A DNA stretch of 64,000 nt, from the NCBI RefSeq assembly GCF_027595985.1, contig NC_073303.1, positions 326,352,679 through 326,416,678 of the forward strand, given 5' to 3'. This document shows positions 43,554-53,880 of this stretch, in pieces (the stretch's first letter is position 1; every line of letters begins with the position of its first letter). Under the pieces are notes generated by a model. It searched no databases, was not told where the DNA came from, and saw only the letters and a program-made list of their open reading frames with translations. Origin of the DNA: Sorex araneus. Its lineage: Eukaryota; Chordata; Mammalia; Eulipotyphla; Soricidae. Position numbers and translations under genes: made by a program.

Positions 43554-44251
43554 TGGGGAATTGTATCAGAGACTCACATGTTTCTGAGCTACATCCTCTG
43601 TGTGTCTGTGTTAGAGAGAGAGAGAGAGAGTTTAATAACACTAGATTTCAAGTTAAGAAATGACTTCATTTTTGCTCATCCGTTAGAATTTTATCACAAA
43701 AATGTTCACATGTTTTTATTTCTCTTACAATTTCTACCACATCTGCCATAACTTCTGTCTTTTGTGTTCTTTCCCCCCCATAGCTTATTGAAGTACAGGG
43801 TTCATAGTATTAAGGGTGAGGGACTTGTGCTTAAGTACCAGGAGGCAGCACAGAACTGTAATCAGATTTTTCAAGCTCTAATGTGTAGAGTTTGAAAATA
43901 TCCATCCAAGCCGGCAGCTTCCTTGTTTATTGCCAGGAAACCTGTATTCAGTTCAGAAAGCTGTGCATAAGCTTCTAGCCTGCATATGTCTAGAAGGGGT
44001 TTTCTTCCAAAATGTGTGCATGGCTTTCAGACTGAGTTCCTCATGGCCTCTCAGGACTCATTCCTCTCACTCAACAGTCACCATCAAGCCTGCCTGCATA
44101 ATTGTTGCTTTGGGTTCATTACTCACTTACTGAGGCTTGAAAATGTCCTGCTGTTTCTGATACTCCCAGGGCACTGCCTTTATTGTCCTCCACTTCAATC
44201 CCTGAAACCTTTACTGAAGCCTGAGCACCTCAAAATTAGGGTTAGGGTTAG
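43554..44251. other. Intergenic sequence, no gene seen
   Basis: A GA microsatellite lies near 43613-43631. A short telomere-like run, ttagggttagggttag, lies at 44236-44251, exactly before a SINE. No exon was recognised. Confidence 0.5.
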
Positions 44252-44440
44252 TATAGTGGCTAGTATAGTGGGCTGGGCACTTGCTTTGCATGTGGCCGAC
44301 CTGGGTTTAATCCCCAGCACCCTGTATAGTCCCCCAGGGCCACCAGGAGTGAGCCCCTAGAGCAGAGGCAGGAGTTAGCCCAGAGCACAGCTTGCGTGTG
44401 TCCCCTAAGCAAACAAACAAACAAAACCAAAAAATCCCAA
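44252..44440 (+). mobile_element. Type 1 SINE, diverged
   Basis: It reads tggctagtatagtgggctgg, tggccgacctgggtttaatc and ends in a CAAA-rich tail. Confidence 0.83.
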
Positions 44441-45202
44441 AAAACCCCACAGGTTAGTAATTGAATAAACTTAAAAAAAAAACCTGCTAATGTGCATATT
44501 TTGACTTCCTACTATGGTTCATGAATGCTTTTAATTCCATCAAAAATTGTGAAACCTTGCCGGGGTGTTCCATTTTCTCTGCGCAGATCCATCAGAGGAA
44601 TCACTATCCAAGGCAGTTAAAGCCTTACAGAATGTGCGTCTTAAGTAATACTTGGAAAAGAAAACTACTCTTACGCCAGGGGCTGTCTAAGGGATATTGT
44701 GTTAGAAGGCATGAAAATACCGATTTACATGTATGTCTATGTCACAGGATCTGGGTGACCTAATTAAGTGAATGTTAATATTTTGAAACGGATAATTTTT
44801 CTCCTGAGCAATGGGTCTCAATTGTGGGCTTAAAATATCTAGTAAACATATTGTGAACAGATGTGTTACCATCAAGTCTTTATTGTTACATTTATAGAGC
44901 TCAGGCAGAAAATATTCAGCTTAATTCTGAAGGGCCCTAGAATTTTTATAATAATAATAGACATCAGCTTTAACTTCAAGTCACCAGCTGCCTTAGTCCC
45001 CACCAAGGGTCAGCCTGTCCTTTGAAGTTTCAGTGCCAGGCACTGACTTCTCCTCTCTGCCTATGAATATGCCTCAAGGATATCTGCTTCCAATTAAAAA
45101 GACCATTTTGCCTGAAGACACCTTTAATAACTTTAGTTACATCTTCTGGATAGCAAGCTGCAGCTTCTACATCAGCACCACTGTTTCACTGTCCACTTTT
45201 TA
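44441..45202. other. Intergenic sequence, no gene seen
   Basis: This is unclassified DNA. The short open frame at 44521-44763 resembles no protein I know. Confidence 0.45.
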
Positions 45203-45386
45203 AAAATTTGTTTGTTTGGGGGCCACACCTAGTGATGCTCAGAGATTATTCCTGGCTCTGCAGTCAGGAATTACTTCTGGTAATTCCTGTGGGGCTCAGG
45301 GGACCATATGGGATGTCAGTGATTGAACCCTGGTTGGCCACATGCAAGGCAAGCATCTTACCCACTATACTATCACTCCGGCCTCA
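45203..45386 (-). mobile_element. Type 1 SINE
   Basis: The reversed copy begins tttgtttgggggccacacct and ends ctatactatcactccggcct. It contains an extra short duplication, ttctggtaattcctg, near 45277. Confidence 0.88.
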
Positions 45387-46957
45387 TTTAAACCTTCTAC
45401 TTTCCTATTATGGAGACACCTCTTTTCCTTAACTACACTGAGCCAATCTCAGCTACCTTCAAATTTCTGTAGCTTCCTCACTTCTTTCAGACTTCATAGG
45501 ATTAGAGAGAGTTGCAGCCTTGCTCTAAATTAGATTTAGGTCTCCTCAACACTAACTTTGCCTTCAGAGTATGGTCAACTGCCATGAGCAACTGATCTTT
45601 TATCTCATCTTGGCTTTCTATACACCTTATTAAGGTTAACATTTTCTAGCTTTCTCTTTCAAGTAAGATATTTGTGATTCTTCCTTCAGCTTGAATGTAT
45701 CAAAGTTACGAATTAACCTACCTGCAATATTTTGTATCTGGAGGACTAGGGAGATCCACAGGAGGGGAAGAGTAGGGGTGAGGTTCCTGGTGAGGCAGTC
45801 ACAATACATACATTTAGCAAGTTCACTGCCTTAAGTCGGTGTGCATTATGATGCCCCAAACGACTGCAATAATAACATCAAAGCTTGTTGATTACAGACC
45901 ATCATCATACAAAATACTGACAAAGTTAAAAATGCTGTGTGCATTATAAAAATGTGACACAAAAAGACATAAAGTGAGCTCATACTGTTGGAAAAAGGAC
46001 ACCAGTAGACTTGCTTGGATGAAGAGTTGTCATAAACTTGCAATTAGTAACAAAACAAGGCAGAGCCAAATCACCAGAGTGCATGTACCTCAGTCACAGC
46101 AGAACTGCCATAAACTTCCTGTTCTCTGGCTGAGGGAGCTTCTTACTCACATTGCATGATTTTACCCACAGACAAGTGTGGCGGTCCTGAAGTAACACGT
46201 TTCAGCACAGGCATGGTGTCAGGTCTGGGGATTGACCTGGGACTTCTGTTCTCTGTATGTACATCTTATTGACTTCAAGTCATTGTCAGGAGGTCAGTGA
46301 CAGAGTACTCAGCACTGAGAAGCTTTGTGTGGCTGGCCCAGGCTGAAAGTTTCTATAGTCAATGATGTCCTGGAATCAGGCAGAGTTTAGGGAGTTCATT
46401 GGCTGCATTGGTGGGTTTTCCAGAAAGATTTTTGGGGCCTGTGAGCAGGTCATTTACTTATGATACTATTATGCTTCTGCATCTGGGGTGCTGGGCTGTA
46501 CTGGGAGATGCTTTGGGGAGAGGGAAAGAGGAACAAAAGAAGTTTCTGAGATTGTTGTTTGACACATCTGCAAGTGAATCTGTCTTTTGCTGACTGGTTT
46601 TTGTCATTTTCTCTTGAGAAGGTGCTTACTACTGAAGAGACCCGGCAAAAGCGTCTCCTCAGTTGGCTTCACGAGGGAACCCTGTCAGAGAAGCCTGCTC
46701 AGGTGCGGCCGGCGTGAGGGCCACTGCAGGCGGCCTTGCTGCTGATACATGTGAGCACAGAGCTTTCCACTTTGCTTCCAGGGGCACCGACTGTGATCCT
46801 CACCAGCCTTTCATCACAGTGGTGTCACTCTTTACTGAAGGGGAAGCTCGGATCCTGTTAATAACTTTACGCGAAGTCAGCTAGAAAAGACAACAAAATA
46901 GGAACTCTTTCCTTTCCCTAAGGTTGGAATGTTTCATGTTTTAAAACTTTAACAGTG
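45387..46957. other. Intergenic sequence, no gene seen
   Basis: No exon or young repeat was recognised in 1.6 kb. The part 46620-46800 has a few CpGs and a short open frame (46663-46884) of no recognisable family. Confidence 0.45.
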
Positions 46958-47104
46958 TTTTTTATTTTGATTTTGGGCCACACTGGGAATGCTCAGGGGT
47001 TCTTCCTGGTGGTAATTTGGCGGCCATATGGGAAACTGGCGACTGAAGTGGGTTGCTCGCTTGTGGGGCAAGCATTCTACCCTCTGTATTATCACCCTGG
47101 CTCA
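46958..47104 (-). mobile_element. Type 1 SINE, diverged
   Basis: On the plus strand it shows gggccacactgggaatgctc, gcggccatatgggaaactgg and gtattatcaccctggctc. Confidence 0.8.
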
Positions 47105-47952
47105 GAACATTGAAATGTTTTAAATAATACAAATATTTACTTTTGTCAGGAAAACATTTTAAAGAAATCTATGCTTCTGAGGTACTGAATACTACCAGGT
47201 TCCTGACAAGGTGCCTCTTTTGGGACCCCTTCTGGATGCCAGACACAATTTTCCATGGAACTTCGACTACACACTAAGTCACTGTTGAAGAAGATCATGC
47301 CTTTGCTCTTATTTTAAAATGGCGATATTATTTTTTTATTGCTGTGTATGTTATTTTCTAAGACCTATGTAATGTGACATTAACCACCCAGGAAAATATC
47401 TTAAGACTTGTAGTTATAGGGGTAATTAAAAGTGCCTGTAGCCATCAACTTGATCTTTAGCACCTCCAGTAGTTGCAGCTAAAATAAGGTTCTTTCCATA
47501 TGAGAGAACATTACCACTTTGAACCAGTTCAGGCTGCCTCTGCAAATTCCTTCTGAAAGTAGGTGACAATTTCAGAACTGTGTGAAAGAACATCGACCAA
47601 GATCACCAGCTGGAATCCCAGGAAGACTGAAGTAAAACCCTCTTTTGATTTTTATGTTTTTCTGCTTCCACATTTTCTAACAAGCTATGTGACCAAGGAG
47701 TCTACAAACCTCCTAAGATCATTGCCATTGTTACTACAATCTTCACTGCAACCTGATACCTACAATCCCAACAACTGTAGCACCTTACCATGCAGAAACA
47801 CCGTGAAGGTGACCTGCTTCCCTTTCACACAACTTTGAAGTCATTGGTTAGACAAGTCTTGAACAGCCAGGAAATACTATGGAAACACACAAAAACCTCT
47901 TTCCAAAAATTGTTCTCAGTGGAAACTCAGTTTGTACAGGAGGTGGTTTCGG
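47105..47952. other. Intergenic sequence, no gene seen
   Basis: This is unclassified DNA. The open frame at 47563-47838 (91 codons) resembles no family I know and has no start or splice context that would support it. Confidence 0.45.
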
Positions 47953-48180
47953 TTTTGTTTTTTGTTTTTGAATCACAGTGGGATAGTTACAAAGTTGTTC
48001 ATGATTGGGTTTCAGTCACTTAATGTTCCAACATTGGTCCCTTCACCAGTGTACATTTCCTACCACCAATGTCCCCATTTGCTCCTTCATTCCCCGCCTT
48101 CCTTGATGGAAGGCACCTTTCTTCTTACTCTCTCTTTCCGTCTCTTTCACACGGGAAGTGTTTTTGATGGTCCTTATTTC
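47953..48180 (-). mobile_element. LINE-1 3' tail fragment
   Basis: The reversed tail reads tgaatcacagtgggatagtt, tacaaagttgttcatgattg and cccttcaccagtgtac, followed by a C/T-rich block to about 48180. Confidence 0.75.
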
Positions 48181-48212
48181 CCTGTGTTTTAAACACTTTC
48201 TGGTGTTAAAAA

Positions 48213-48385
48213 AAGTTCTTATTTGCTTTATTTTGGGGCTACATCTTGTGGTGCTCAGGGCCTAATCAGGGCTCTGCACTCAGGAATCACTCTGGCATGC
48301 TCCAGGGACTGCACTGGGTGCTGGGCACCAAACCCTGGTGGACAGCACACAATGCGAGTCCTTTACTGCACTCTGACCCCTCTGG
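48213..48385 (-). mobile_element. Type 1 SINE, diverged
   Basis: On the plus strand it shows tttggggctacatcttgtgg, ctctgcactcaggaatcact and ccaaaccctggtggacagca. Confidence 0.8.
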
Positions 48386-48517
48386 GGTTCTTTTCTAAAA
48401 TAATGGAAGTGGGCAAAGCATGATTGTCTCCCAGGGTCCATGTGGTACAGGAACCCAGGGCACCACCAGCACAGTTTGGTGCCCAAGTGAAGATCCTAGA
48501 CTTATGTTTTCCCCCCA

Positions 48518-48700
48518 CAGTTTCATTAAGGTATAATTGACATACAATAATTGTCAAATATTTGAAGCATAGTTTTGAGTTTTAGCACCTTATGCATTCC
48601 AACCCTGCAACTACCCAGCATTCAAGATGATCAGCATATTCTTTACTCCAAAAATTAGCTCATGCCTCTTTATGCTCCTTCCCTTCCAACATTCACTCAG
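48518..48700 (-). mobile_element. Ancient LINE-1 3'UTR fragment
   Basis: The sequence tttcattaaggtataattga followed by catacaataattgtcaaata and ttgagttttagcacc resembles the reversed 3'UTR of old mammalian LINE-1 families. Confidence 0.65.
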
Positions 48701-48701
48701 C

Positions 48702-48953
48702 ACACACACTGTCACTGTCTCATCCTGTTGCTCATGGATTTGCTCGACTGGGCACCAGTAAAGTCTCCATTGTGAGAATTGTTGTTACTGTTTTTGGCAC
48801 ATCGTATACGCCATGGGTAGTTTGCCAGGCTCTGCCATGCAGGTGGGATACTCTCAGTAGCTTGCTGGGCTCTCTGAGAGGGATGGAGCAATCGAACCCA
48901 GGTCAGCCGTGTGCAAGGTAGACGCCCTACCCACTGTGCTATCTCTCCAGCCC
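48702..48953 (-). mobile_element. Type 2 SINE, nearly complete
   Basis: The reversed copy begins cactgtctcatcctgttgct, has ggcacatcgtatacgccatg, and ends with the reversed tRNA-like head (gtgtgcaaggtagacgccct, atctctccagccc). Confidence 0.9.
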
Positions 48954-49024
48954 ACACTCAGATATTAGAAAAAAACTCAGATATAGCAACATTGCTTTAT
49001 TTACTCCTTTGTTGAAAATCTTGA

Positions 49025-49172
49025 ATTCAGGACACTTGCCTTGCATGTGGCCAACTTGGGTTTGATCCCTGCTTCCCATATGGTTCCCTGAGCACTGTCA
49101 GGAGTAACTCCTGACTGCAGACCATGAGTAACCCTTGAGCATCATTGAGTGTGGCCCCGAAAATTAAAAAAA
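49025..49172 (+). mobile_element. Type 1 SINE, head truncated
   Basis: It starts within the head at aggacacttgccttgcatgt and ends gagtgtggccccgaaaatta with A tail. Confidence 0.85.
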
Positions 49173-49490
49173 AATTCCCAAACACCTTAATTCTAAAACA
49201 AGGTGAGGAAATACTGACCAATTATAGACAGGTTTCCTTGGATCTAGGTGTGAAATGCTGATTAAATGAATCACCAATTATGAGATACTGATTAAATGAA
49301 TTATCAATTATGGAAATTATCAATTATAATTAGGGGCGAGTGAGAGCCCTCCCCACCCCAAGGGACCCAGACCTGTCAGCCAACCTCCACTACCCAAACG
49401 CCGCCACATTATAAGACACTTCCTACCCATTTTCCATAATTACCACACCATATTTGATGGAGTTCAGACAGTAGGCAACAAATCATAGAG

Positions 49491-49492
<2 letters not shown>

Positions 49493-49541
<49 letters not shown>
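49493..49541. repeat. TA dinucleotide microsatellite
   Basis: About 24 uninterrupted TA units lie directly against the 5' end of a truncated type 2 SINE. A degenerate 30-bp tandem (gattaaatgaat with caattatg) precedes it at about 49255-49330. Confidence 0.95.
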
Positions 49542-49544
<3 letters not shown>

Positions 49545-49800
49545 CAGCCTGGCAAACTACCGAGAGTATCCCACCCATACAGGCAGAGTCTGGCAAGCAT
49601 CCCATGGTATGTTCGATATGCCAAAAACATAACGATAGGTCTCATTCCCCTGATCCAGAAAGAGCCTCCAATCGTTGGGAAAGACAAGTAAGGATAGGCT
49701 GCTAAAATCTCAGGGCTGGGAGGAATAAAGACATTACTGGTGCCCGCTCCAGTAAATCGACAAACAATGGGATGACAATGACACAGTGATACAGTGATCA
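49542..49800 (+). mobile_element. Type 2 SINE, long form
   Basis: The body (cagcctggcaaactaccgag, tatgttcgatatgccaaaaa) is followed by an 80-base segment absent from most copies: tctcattcccctgatcc, agagcctccaatcg, gctgctaaaatctcagggct. It then rejoins the usual attactggtgcccgctccag and gatgacaatgacacagtgat. The same extra segment occurs in the chimera at 51923-52602. Confidence 0.9.
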
Positions 49801-50559
49801 ACTATAATTTAACTCCATAGATGATGCCTTATCTTCTATGTATGTTTTTCATTTTCTATTTTTCTGTTCTTTTTCCCTTTCAATCTCTTTAGTTTTAACT
49901 TTAGTTGATATTTACAATTTATCCTAATATGAAAAAGCTACTTGGTTCTTTACACTAACTCTCCTAAAAGGAAGGTGTAGTAAATAAAGAGTGTATATTA
50001 GTGAGCATCACTCAAAGTGAAAGTGGTATAGCAATAAATAAATAAAGAAGTTATATTCAGTTGCAGTTTTCTTAGGCCTTTGTCTTGCTGGTCAGTCCCT
50101 TAACTAGGTTCAGAGAAATGCTTAACTGGGAGGCCAAGAATGAAATGTAATTTCATTCAGTCTCAAAGCACTTGAAAACAGATTACTTCTTTGACCTGGA
50201 GGATAAAGCCAAACAAATTGATCTTTAAAACTTCAGCACTAATTTCTCATTTATTTGGTCTATACAGATATATGTTTTTTTGCAATTTTTATGCATTTTA
50301 TTTTCATAAAGTAGTTCACAATGGTTTATTACAGATAATATTCAAACATTCACCCACCAGTGAGCATCTTCCCATCACAATAAGAGGGAAATCCTTGAAA
50401 GTTGTTATATTTCATTCTGGAGCCATTTAAGCCTGTATATTAGAGAATACAGCAAGTATGTTAAAATGAAAGAACTGTGTGCTACTTTAGGTACATCAGT
50501 GGGCTAGAGCATTAGAGGATGCATGGATGCAAATGCATTTGTCTGCTCCAGGAAATACT
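49801..50559. other. Intergenic sequence, no gene seen
   Basis: This is AT-rich DNA. A faint LINE-1 tail-like reversed motif (agtagttcacaatggtttat, ccaccagtgagcatcttccc) lies near 50300-50375. No exon was recognised. Confidence 0.4.
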
Positions 50560-50909
50560 GCATCACTCTCTTCTTGGAGCTTTATTTTGAAGTCTCTGGA
50601 TCTTGGCCATTGATGAGATTACATGGCGCTGGAGGCAGTTTGTGGGTGTGACTGTCAAGCTACTGGAAAACGGGGGAGCTCGGTGGAGGAGGCCCAGTCC
50701 TCAACCAAATGAGCTTTGGAAATTTCAGTCATGGTTCCTCTGCCGATTCCTTCATGGGTGAGGCTCGTCCGAGCGTGTGGAGAGTGGCCTTGAGCATAGC
50801 TGCGGCTGGGTTCTGGAGGTTTTCAGCTGCCAAGGTTCTTCAAGACTCAATCTGCCCCCCTCTGAGGTGCCTCAGTGAAGACAGCCTGGTGTGGGGTCAG
50901 GAGATTCTG
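50560..50909 (-). repeat. GC-rich module Z, copy 1
   Basis: This stretch aligns along its length with 52229-52602: both contain agtctctggatcttgg, acagtttgtg(g/a)gtgtg, gtgtggagagtggccttgag, gctgggttc(t/c)ggaggt and an end near gattctgcc or gactctgcc. In the second copy module Z is the 5' end of a SINE chimera read on the minus strand. The origin of Z is unknown to me; it has CpGs and no clear reading frame. Confidence 0.8.
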
Positions 50910-51922
50910 CCTATACAGCTATATCTTAATATATCTTAATGTGATTCAGAATATTTAGGAATGAAATGCTGGGCAGCTGTTTATCAACTTTCAGTGTTTA
51001 CTAGAACTGAGTGTTGAAGCGAAAATGAAAAAAATATCCATTAAAATTGTTAGCATCTAAAGTCAGGTCATCTAAAGCCAGTATAAATCAAGGGCTAAGT
51101 TGTGATACATTGGACTAGTAAGGAAAGGGAAGGCTTTTAGAAGATACACTGTGCAGAATGTGTAATGATAACTTCTGTTGAATTTACAAATTTACAAAGC
51201 GTTTTCATGTGATGATGGAACTCATGCGGATGGGATGGGTGGTGTGAGATGATCTAAATTTCTCCACTGAGATAGAGGGACCCTGGTATAGAACAAGTAT
51301 AAAGTAGTCAGCCTAATCCGGCAGGCCCAATCCTGTGTATTCCTGCTATAGGAAGCATCACTTTTTTTATATCTTGCCCCCATAATTTAGTTTTCCTTCT
51401 GTTGAGTAACATGGGAGTGGGATCATCTAATATATACTATTCTGCATATAACTTTCACACAAAACTTAGAAAATCCATTTGTGTGTACTTTAAATTCAGT
51501 TTTTATCAAGTGAGTAGTGCTCTATTGACTTAATCACATCTCATATATGCTTTCCCTATGAATAAAATAGCTATGAATATTTTTGTGCAAGAATTTGATA
51601 TGATTAAGTTTCTCTTAGGTAAACACATAGAAGCTGAATGTATAGGTCATAGAGTATCTGATTCAGTTCATGCTTCATTTTGCAGTTTTCCAAAGTAATC
51701 CTCCCAGTTTTATATCCCCACCAGCCATGAAAGATAAAGCTAGTTGCTCCATGTCTGTGACAATATTTGATCATAGAGCTAAAATTTTTTTTAAAATTAG
51801 CTTTATTTTAGGTATTCTTATAATGCACTACCACCTTCCAGTTTAACTAGCATTTTCCTCATGACCGTGGTAACTATCTTTTTATGTGTATTGATCACAA
51901 CTATATTTAGGTGTTCATCTTT
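50910..51922 (-). mobile_element. Unique sequence, then ancient LINE-1 fragment
   Basis: From about 51410 the plus strand resembles a reversed old LINE-1 (ttttgcagttttccaaagta, tcccaccagcc-like ccccaccagccatgaaagat, and tttttatgtgtattg), ending at the target site near 51909. The first 500 bp are unclassified. Confidence 0.5.
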
Positions 51923-52602
51923 CACCATCACTGTATCACTATCATCACATTGATCATCAATTTGCTAGAGCAGGTGCCAGTAAAGTCTCCATTCGTCCTA
52001 ACCCTGAGATTTTAGCAGCCTCTCTTTACTCAGTCTTCCCAGTGGTGCCGCATTGGAGGCTCTTTCAGGGTAAGGAAAATGAGATCCATCATTGTTACTG
52101 TATTTAGAATATTGAACACTCCATGGAGAGATTGCCAGGCTCTGCTTTGTGGGCAGGATGCTCTTGGTACCTTGCCAGGTCCTCCAAGAGGGAGAACTAG
52201 GCTATAAGAGCTAGCACTGCTGCACTTCCAGGAGCTTTGTTTTATAGTCTCTGGATCTTGGTTGTTATTGGGATTACAGGGCGTCGGGGACAGTTTGTGA
52301 GTGTGGCTCCCAAGCTAATGGAAAATGGGGAATCTGGGTGGAGAAGGCCTAGTCCTGATCCCCCAATCTGAGCAGGCTTGGAGATCTCAGCCCTGGGTCC
52401 CACACACCTGGGCTCCTCTGCTGGTTTTTTCATGCGTGAGGTTCATCCAAACGTGTGGAGAGTGGCCTTGAGCATGGCTCTGGCTGGGTTCCGGAGGTCT
52501 TCAGCTGCCAGGGCTCTACTTGGGGAGAGAGGGCAACTCAACCTGCTCTCCTCCGAGGGATCCCGGTGAAGATAGCCAGGTGCGGGGGCAAGAGACTCTG
52601 CC
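51923..52602 (-). mobile_element. Chimeric SINE: GC-rich module Z fused to type 2 SINE tail
   Basis: It is flanked by a perfect 14-bp duplication, aggtgttcatcttt, at 51909-51922 and 52603-52616. On the minus strand it starts ggcagagtctcttgcccccg (module Z, 52602 to about 52229). It then joins the type 2 body (gaggacctggcaaggtacca), the long-form extra segment (gagcctccaatgcggcac, gctgctaaaatctcaggg) and the gatgatagtgatacagtgat end. No tRNA-like head, box A or box B is present. The duplication spans the whole 680 bp, so Z and SINE moved as one unit. Confidence 0.88.
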
Positions 52603-52616
52603 AGGTGTTCATCTTT

Positions 52617-53223
52617 TTAAAATATTTATTTATTTATTTATTTTATTGAATCACCATGTGGAAAGTTACAAAGTTCTCAGGTTTATGTCTCAGTTATACA
52701 ATGCTTGAACACCTGTCCCTTCACCAGTGCCCATATTCCACCACCAAAAACCTCAGTATACCTCCCACCCCCCCCATCACCCCACCCTTACCTGCGTAGC
52801 TGATAAATTTCACTTCATTTCTCTTTACTTTGATTACATCCCATACTTCAACACAAAACTCAGTATTGTTGTTGGAGTTTCCCCCCAAAAAAACAGCCTT
52901 ACTGACAAGGAAGCATTTGATAATTAGTTTTCCATTGCTGAGAATGAAGAGATATGAAGTTTAGGATTAGGTTTAGGATTTCTGTATTTTAGTAATTAAG
53001 TCCAGGGAGATTTATGTTAGAAATTGCATAATTTCCTTTCCTGGGGCAGCATGGGGCAATGGCTTAGTTCACAGTTTAGAGACATGGCTGCAAGAAGTTG
53101 CTGGGACCAAAAGTAGTCTAGCTGGCCTCTGGATCGTGGCCAATCAGCAGCAGAGCGGCAGCACAAACGTGTCGCCACCCGGGTCGAATCTCGGTGGAGC
53201 GCGCGCCGATATCGCTCCCGGCC
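52617..53223 (-). mobile_element. Composite CpG-rich retroelement K with LINE-1 3'UTR tail
   Basis: On the minus strand a CpG-rich 5' part (53223 to about 53061; gatatcggcgcgcgctcc, gtggcgacacg, ctagactacttttggtccca, gtgaactaagccattgcccc) leads into a type A LINE-1 3'UTR (ctggacttaattactaaaat to ttccacatggtgattcaata) and an A-rich tail. Only a short duplication, tcatcttt at 52609-52616 and 53224-53231, is visible. It has one module where C1 and C2 have several. Confidence 0.82.
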
Positions 53224-53256
53224 TCATCTTTACTTACATAAAAGTTTCAGGGCCAG

Positions 53257-53464
53257 GGGCTGGAGAGATAGCACAGCGGGTAGGGCGTTTGCCTTGCACG
53301 CGGCCGACCCGGGTTCAAATCCCAGCATCCCATATGGTCCCCTGAGCACGGCCAGGGGTAGTTCCTGAGTGCAGAGCCAGGAGTAACCCCTGTGCATCGC
53401 CAGGTGTGACCCAAAAAGCAAATAAATAAATAAATAAATAAAGTCGTCAATAATATAAAAAAAA
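53257..53464 (+). mobile_element. Type 1 SINE, young reference copy
   Basis: Box A is tagcacagcggg at 53269-53280 and box B is ggttcaaatcc at 53312-53322, so this copy keeps a complete pol III promoter. It ends in gtgtgacccaaaaagcaaat plus an (AAAT)n and A tail. The 17-bp duplication aaaagtttcagggccag is at 53240-53256 and 53465-53481. It includes the first bases of the neighbouring older SINE. Confidence 0.96.
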
Positions 53465-53473
53465 AAAAGTTTC

Positions 53474-53655
53474 AGGGCCAGAGCGATAGCATAGTGGGTA
53501 GGGCGTTTGCCTTGCATGCGGCCAACCCAGGTTCGATCCCTGGCATCCCATATGGTCCCCCAAGCACCGCCAGGAGTAATTCCTGAGTGCAAAGCCAGGA
53601 GTAACCCCTGAGAATAGCTGGGTGTGACCCAAAAAGAAAAAAAAAATAAATAAAT
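53474..53655 (+). mobile_element. Type 1 SINE
   Basis: It begins gggccagagcgatagcatag, has box B aggttcgatccc, and ends in gtgtgacccaaaaagaaaaa with an (AAAT)n tail. It is slightly older than the copy inserted at its 5' edge. Confidence 0.94.
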
Positions 53656-53692
53656 AAAAATTTCCTTTCATTCTTTGACTTTCCATTATATT

Positions 53693-53880
53693 AAATTAAT
53701 TAATTAATTAATTAATTGCTTTTTTGGTCACACCTGGCTATGCACAGGGGTTACTTCTGGCTCTGCATTCAGGAATTACTCCTGGAAGTGCTCAGGGGAC
53801 CATATGGGATGCTGGGAATTGAACCTGGGTTGGCCAATGAAAGGCAAATGCCCTACCCGCTGTGCTATTGCTCCAGTCCA
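53693..53880 (-). mobile_element. Type 1 SINE with TTAA-repeat tail
   Basis: The plus strand shows an (AATT)n run near 53693-53718, then ggtcacacctggctatgcac and the reversed head ending ctattgctccagtcc. The tetranucleotide run sits where the A tail should be and probably derives from it. Confidence 0.92.

Noticed and set aside
46399-46884. Two short frames between SINEs, possible small gene
   Set aside because: No family resemblance, no splice or promoter evidence.
53257-53464. tRNA gene, because box A and box B are present
   Set aside because: The head does not fold as a complete tRNA, is followed by a SINE body and A tail, and occurs dozens of times.
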